Source: Pontibacter arcticus (lineage in GTDB: Bacteria; Bacteroidota; Bacteroidia; Cytophagales; Hymenobacteraceae). From it: 64,000 nt of DNA. The notes below the pieces were generated by a model. It had not been told where the DNA came from, searched no databases, and saw only the letters and a list, made by a program, of their open reading frames with translations. The DNA lies in NCBI RefSeq assembly GCF_003284895.1, contig NZ_QMDV01000004.1:64501-128500 (forward strand), given 5' to 3'. This document shows, in pieces, positions 62,694 through 64,000 of this stretch. The position numbers were made by a program, and so were the translations under genes. Every line of letters begins with the position of its first letter. Position 1 is the first letter of the stretch.

Positions 62694-64000
62694 TTAGTTT
62701 GTAACCAGAATTCGCTTGGTGATGCTGGTGTTGCTGTAATCGAACCGGACAAAGTATAAGCCAGCCTGCAGGTTACTGACATTAATAGTTACCTGCTGGG
62801 CCTTTAGGGAAGTAACAGGCGGTTGCACGGCACGGCCGGTTGCATCCCAGATACTGATCTTAGGTAGTTTGGTCGCGTCGCCGTCTGTGAGTAAATTAAC
62901 TGTAACAACAGCGTTTGACGGATTCGGGTAGAGCACCAGCATTTCCGCAATGGCAGCAGGAGAGGTGGCCTGTACTTCTACCTGTTTGGTGACGCTAACT
63001 GTATTGCAGTTTAAATTATCTGTTGCGGTAAGTGTAACCGAGTAGGTGCCCGGAGCTGCAAAAGTATGGACGGTACTTGGACTTGTATGCGTATCAGGCG
63101 TTCCGAAATTCCAAAGTAAGGTGGCGGCATTTATACTTTGGCTAACGAACGTAACAGGCATACCCGGATAGATCTTAGCAACATCAAACGTAAAATCTAT
63201 TTCCGGCTTAGGTACAAGTTTAACCACAGCAGGCGACAAGGCACTTTCTACCAGCGAATCAGCATTTGAGGCGTAAATGGTAGTGCTTTTGGTGATATTC
63301 GTTAATGCAAACGAAGCACCGGTTCCGATCAGGTTCTTCTTTTCTGAATCAGCGTAAAAGTTAAAGGTAGTACCTCCTTCCGGAGCCCAAACCAGGCTGT
63401 TGCCGGCGCACATCGTTTCGGTAAGTGCAAGAGGTGCCGGGCCTGGTAACAGCGGCAATACCGTTACTTTTTTAGTGGCTGTTACAGTTGTACAGTTTTG
63501 CTCGTCGGTGGCTGTTAAGCTGATCTCATAAGTACCTGCCTTCGTGAACGTATAATTTATACTTTCGCTGTTGCTGGTTTGGGCTTCGGGTAAGTACCAG
63601 GTTAAGTTATGGGCATGCTGGGTTTGGCTGGTAAACGTAACCGGAATGCCGGCATGAACCTTTGCCCCGGTTTGATTAATCTCTGCTTCCGGGGTTTGTG
63701 CTAACGCGAAGGTACCGGCTGCAACTGCACTTTCAAATACAGAATCGATGTTGGCGGCGTAGATAACAGTGTTTTCCGTTAAGTTTTTTAAAGTATAAGA
63801 AGCTCCGGATGCGAGTAAGTTGCTCTTTTCGGCATCCGTGTAAAAATTATACTTGCTGCCACCTTCCGGTTTCCAGGTATAGGTACTGCCTTTACAAAGT
63901 GTCTCTTGTATGGCAAGCGGAGCAGGGCCGGTTTTCAGAAGTTTATACTTTTGCTGGGCGGCTGTAGCGTGTTGTTTCAGGGCAGCCAGGTCATCGCCTG
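62694..64000 (-). CDS. secreted PKD-domain protein with T9SS type-A sorting signal (partial)
   Basis: The frame is open to the right edge, so at least 435 residues are C-terminal to a missing part. Two tandem modules of about 163 residues are visible: each starts GPAPLA-x-x-ET-x-C-x-G and has WxPEGG, NFYxDxEK, then ESA and a PKD domain ending in GTY-x-(I/V)-(S/T)LTATD. The C-terminus MLVLYPNPSNAVVTV ... NLQAGLYFVRF is the type-A T9SS sorting domain. It is likely a large cell-surface or secreted protein; any catalytic part would be beyond the edge. Confidence 0.82.
   Translation of the reverse strand, partial: GDDLAALKQHATAAQQKYKLLKTGPAPLAIQETLCKGSTYTWKPEGGSKYNFYTDAEKSNLLASGASYTLKNLTENTVIYAANIDSVFESAVAAGTFALAQTPEAEINQTGAKVHAGIPVTFTSQTQHAHNLTWYLPEAQTSNSESINYTFTKAGTYEISLTATDEQNCTTVTATKKVTVLPLLPGPAPLALTETMCAGNSLVWAPEGGTTFNFYADSEKKNLIGTGASFALTNITKSTTIYASNADSLVESALSPAVVKLVPKPEIDFTFDVAKIYPGMPVTFVSQSINAATLLWNFGTPDTHTSPSTVHTFAAPGTYSVTLTATDNLNCNTVSVTKQVEVQATSPAAIAEMLVLYPNPSNAVVTVNLLTDGDATKLPKISIWDATGRAVQPPVTSLKAQQVTINVSNLQAGLYFVRFDYSNTSITKRILVTN

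Overview
The window reads as a chromosomal segment of an aerobic, carotenoid-making member of the Bacteroidota, most likely a Cytophagales bacterium of the Hymenobacteraceae (Pontibacter-like; the genus is a weak inference). The evidence is type IX secretion genes (PorV/PorQ-type barrel, a C25-type sortase, two large secreted proteins with T9SS sorting domains), a menaquinone-type two-subunit-plus-cytochrome succinate dehydrogenase, Bacteroidota-type promoters (TTG-N19/20-TAnnTTTG), MurE with a DNPR motif (meso-DAP) and a CrtB/CrtI/CrtYcd/CrtZ/CrtW carotenoid set. I see no rRNA, tRNA, CRISPR array, insertion sequence or prophage.

Layout. 1-5.5 kb: end of a PorV/PorQ-family gene and a 1,689-residue PorU-like peptidase. 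5.6-8.3 kb (minus): folA, fmt, a NamZ-type muramidase. 8.3-11.9 kb: a LolC/E-FtsX-type permease, an MscS channel, an M23 peptidase, an HNH+AP2 protein. 12.1-19.8 kb: phenylacetate degradation (paaE on plus; paaABCD on minus), an M3 peptidase lying between them, a PaaR-like TetR repressor with a near-textbook operator in its own promoter, and an enoyl-CoA hydratase. 19.9-26.3 kb: carotenoid island: crtZ, a CarH-like B12/light regulator, an ECF-like sigma factor, crtI, crtB, a small periplasmic protein, lycopene cyclase, crtW; together these predict ketolated and hydroxylated carotenoids (astaxanthin type). 26.5-30.3 kb: an outer-membrane barrel and a metal-uptake set (HYC_CC_PP protein, TonB receptor, HMA protein).

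30.3-46.0 kb: a complete dcw cluster in the order mraZ rsmH ftsL ftsI murE mraY murD ftsW murG murC ftsQ ftsA ftsZ (no murF, murB or ddl), all on plus and mostly overlapping. The 350-base divergent spacer before it is unusually rich: MraZ-type 10-bp repeats on both sides, three perfect DnaA boxes plus weaker ones, and two opposed promoters. 46.3-50.5 kb (minus): an FMN reductase and sdhCAB. 50.7-58.5 kb: a T9SS type-B secreted protein, a DCC thiol oxidoreductase, fabD, small proteins, folK with an alpha/beta hydrolase, and a long-chain polyprenyl synthase. 58.9-64 kb: TlpA-like lipoprotein, aconitase, and the C-terminal part of a repetitive T9SS type-A protein that runs off the right edge.

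Two window-wide signals deserve attention. The hexamer AAGTAT/ATACTT (usually within AAGTATA) is strongly over-represented in coding and non-coding DNA on both strands and frames several terminators symmetrically. Separately, an intergenic element with the core GGTGTTTTCACCGACAAC occurs twice, each time in a convergent spacer just after a terminator.
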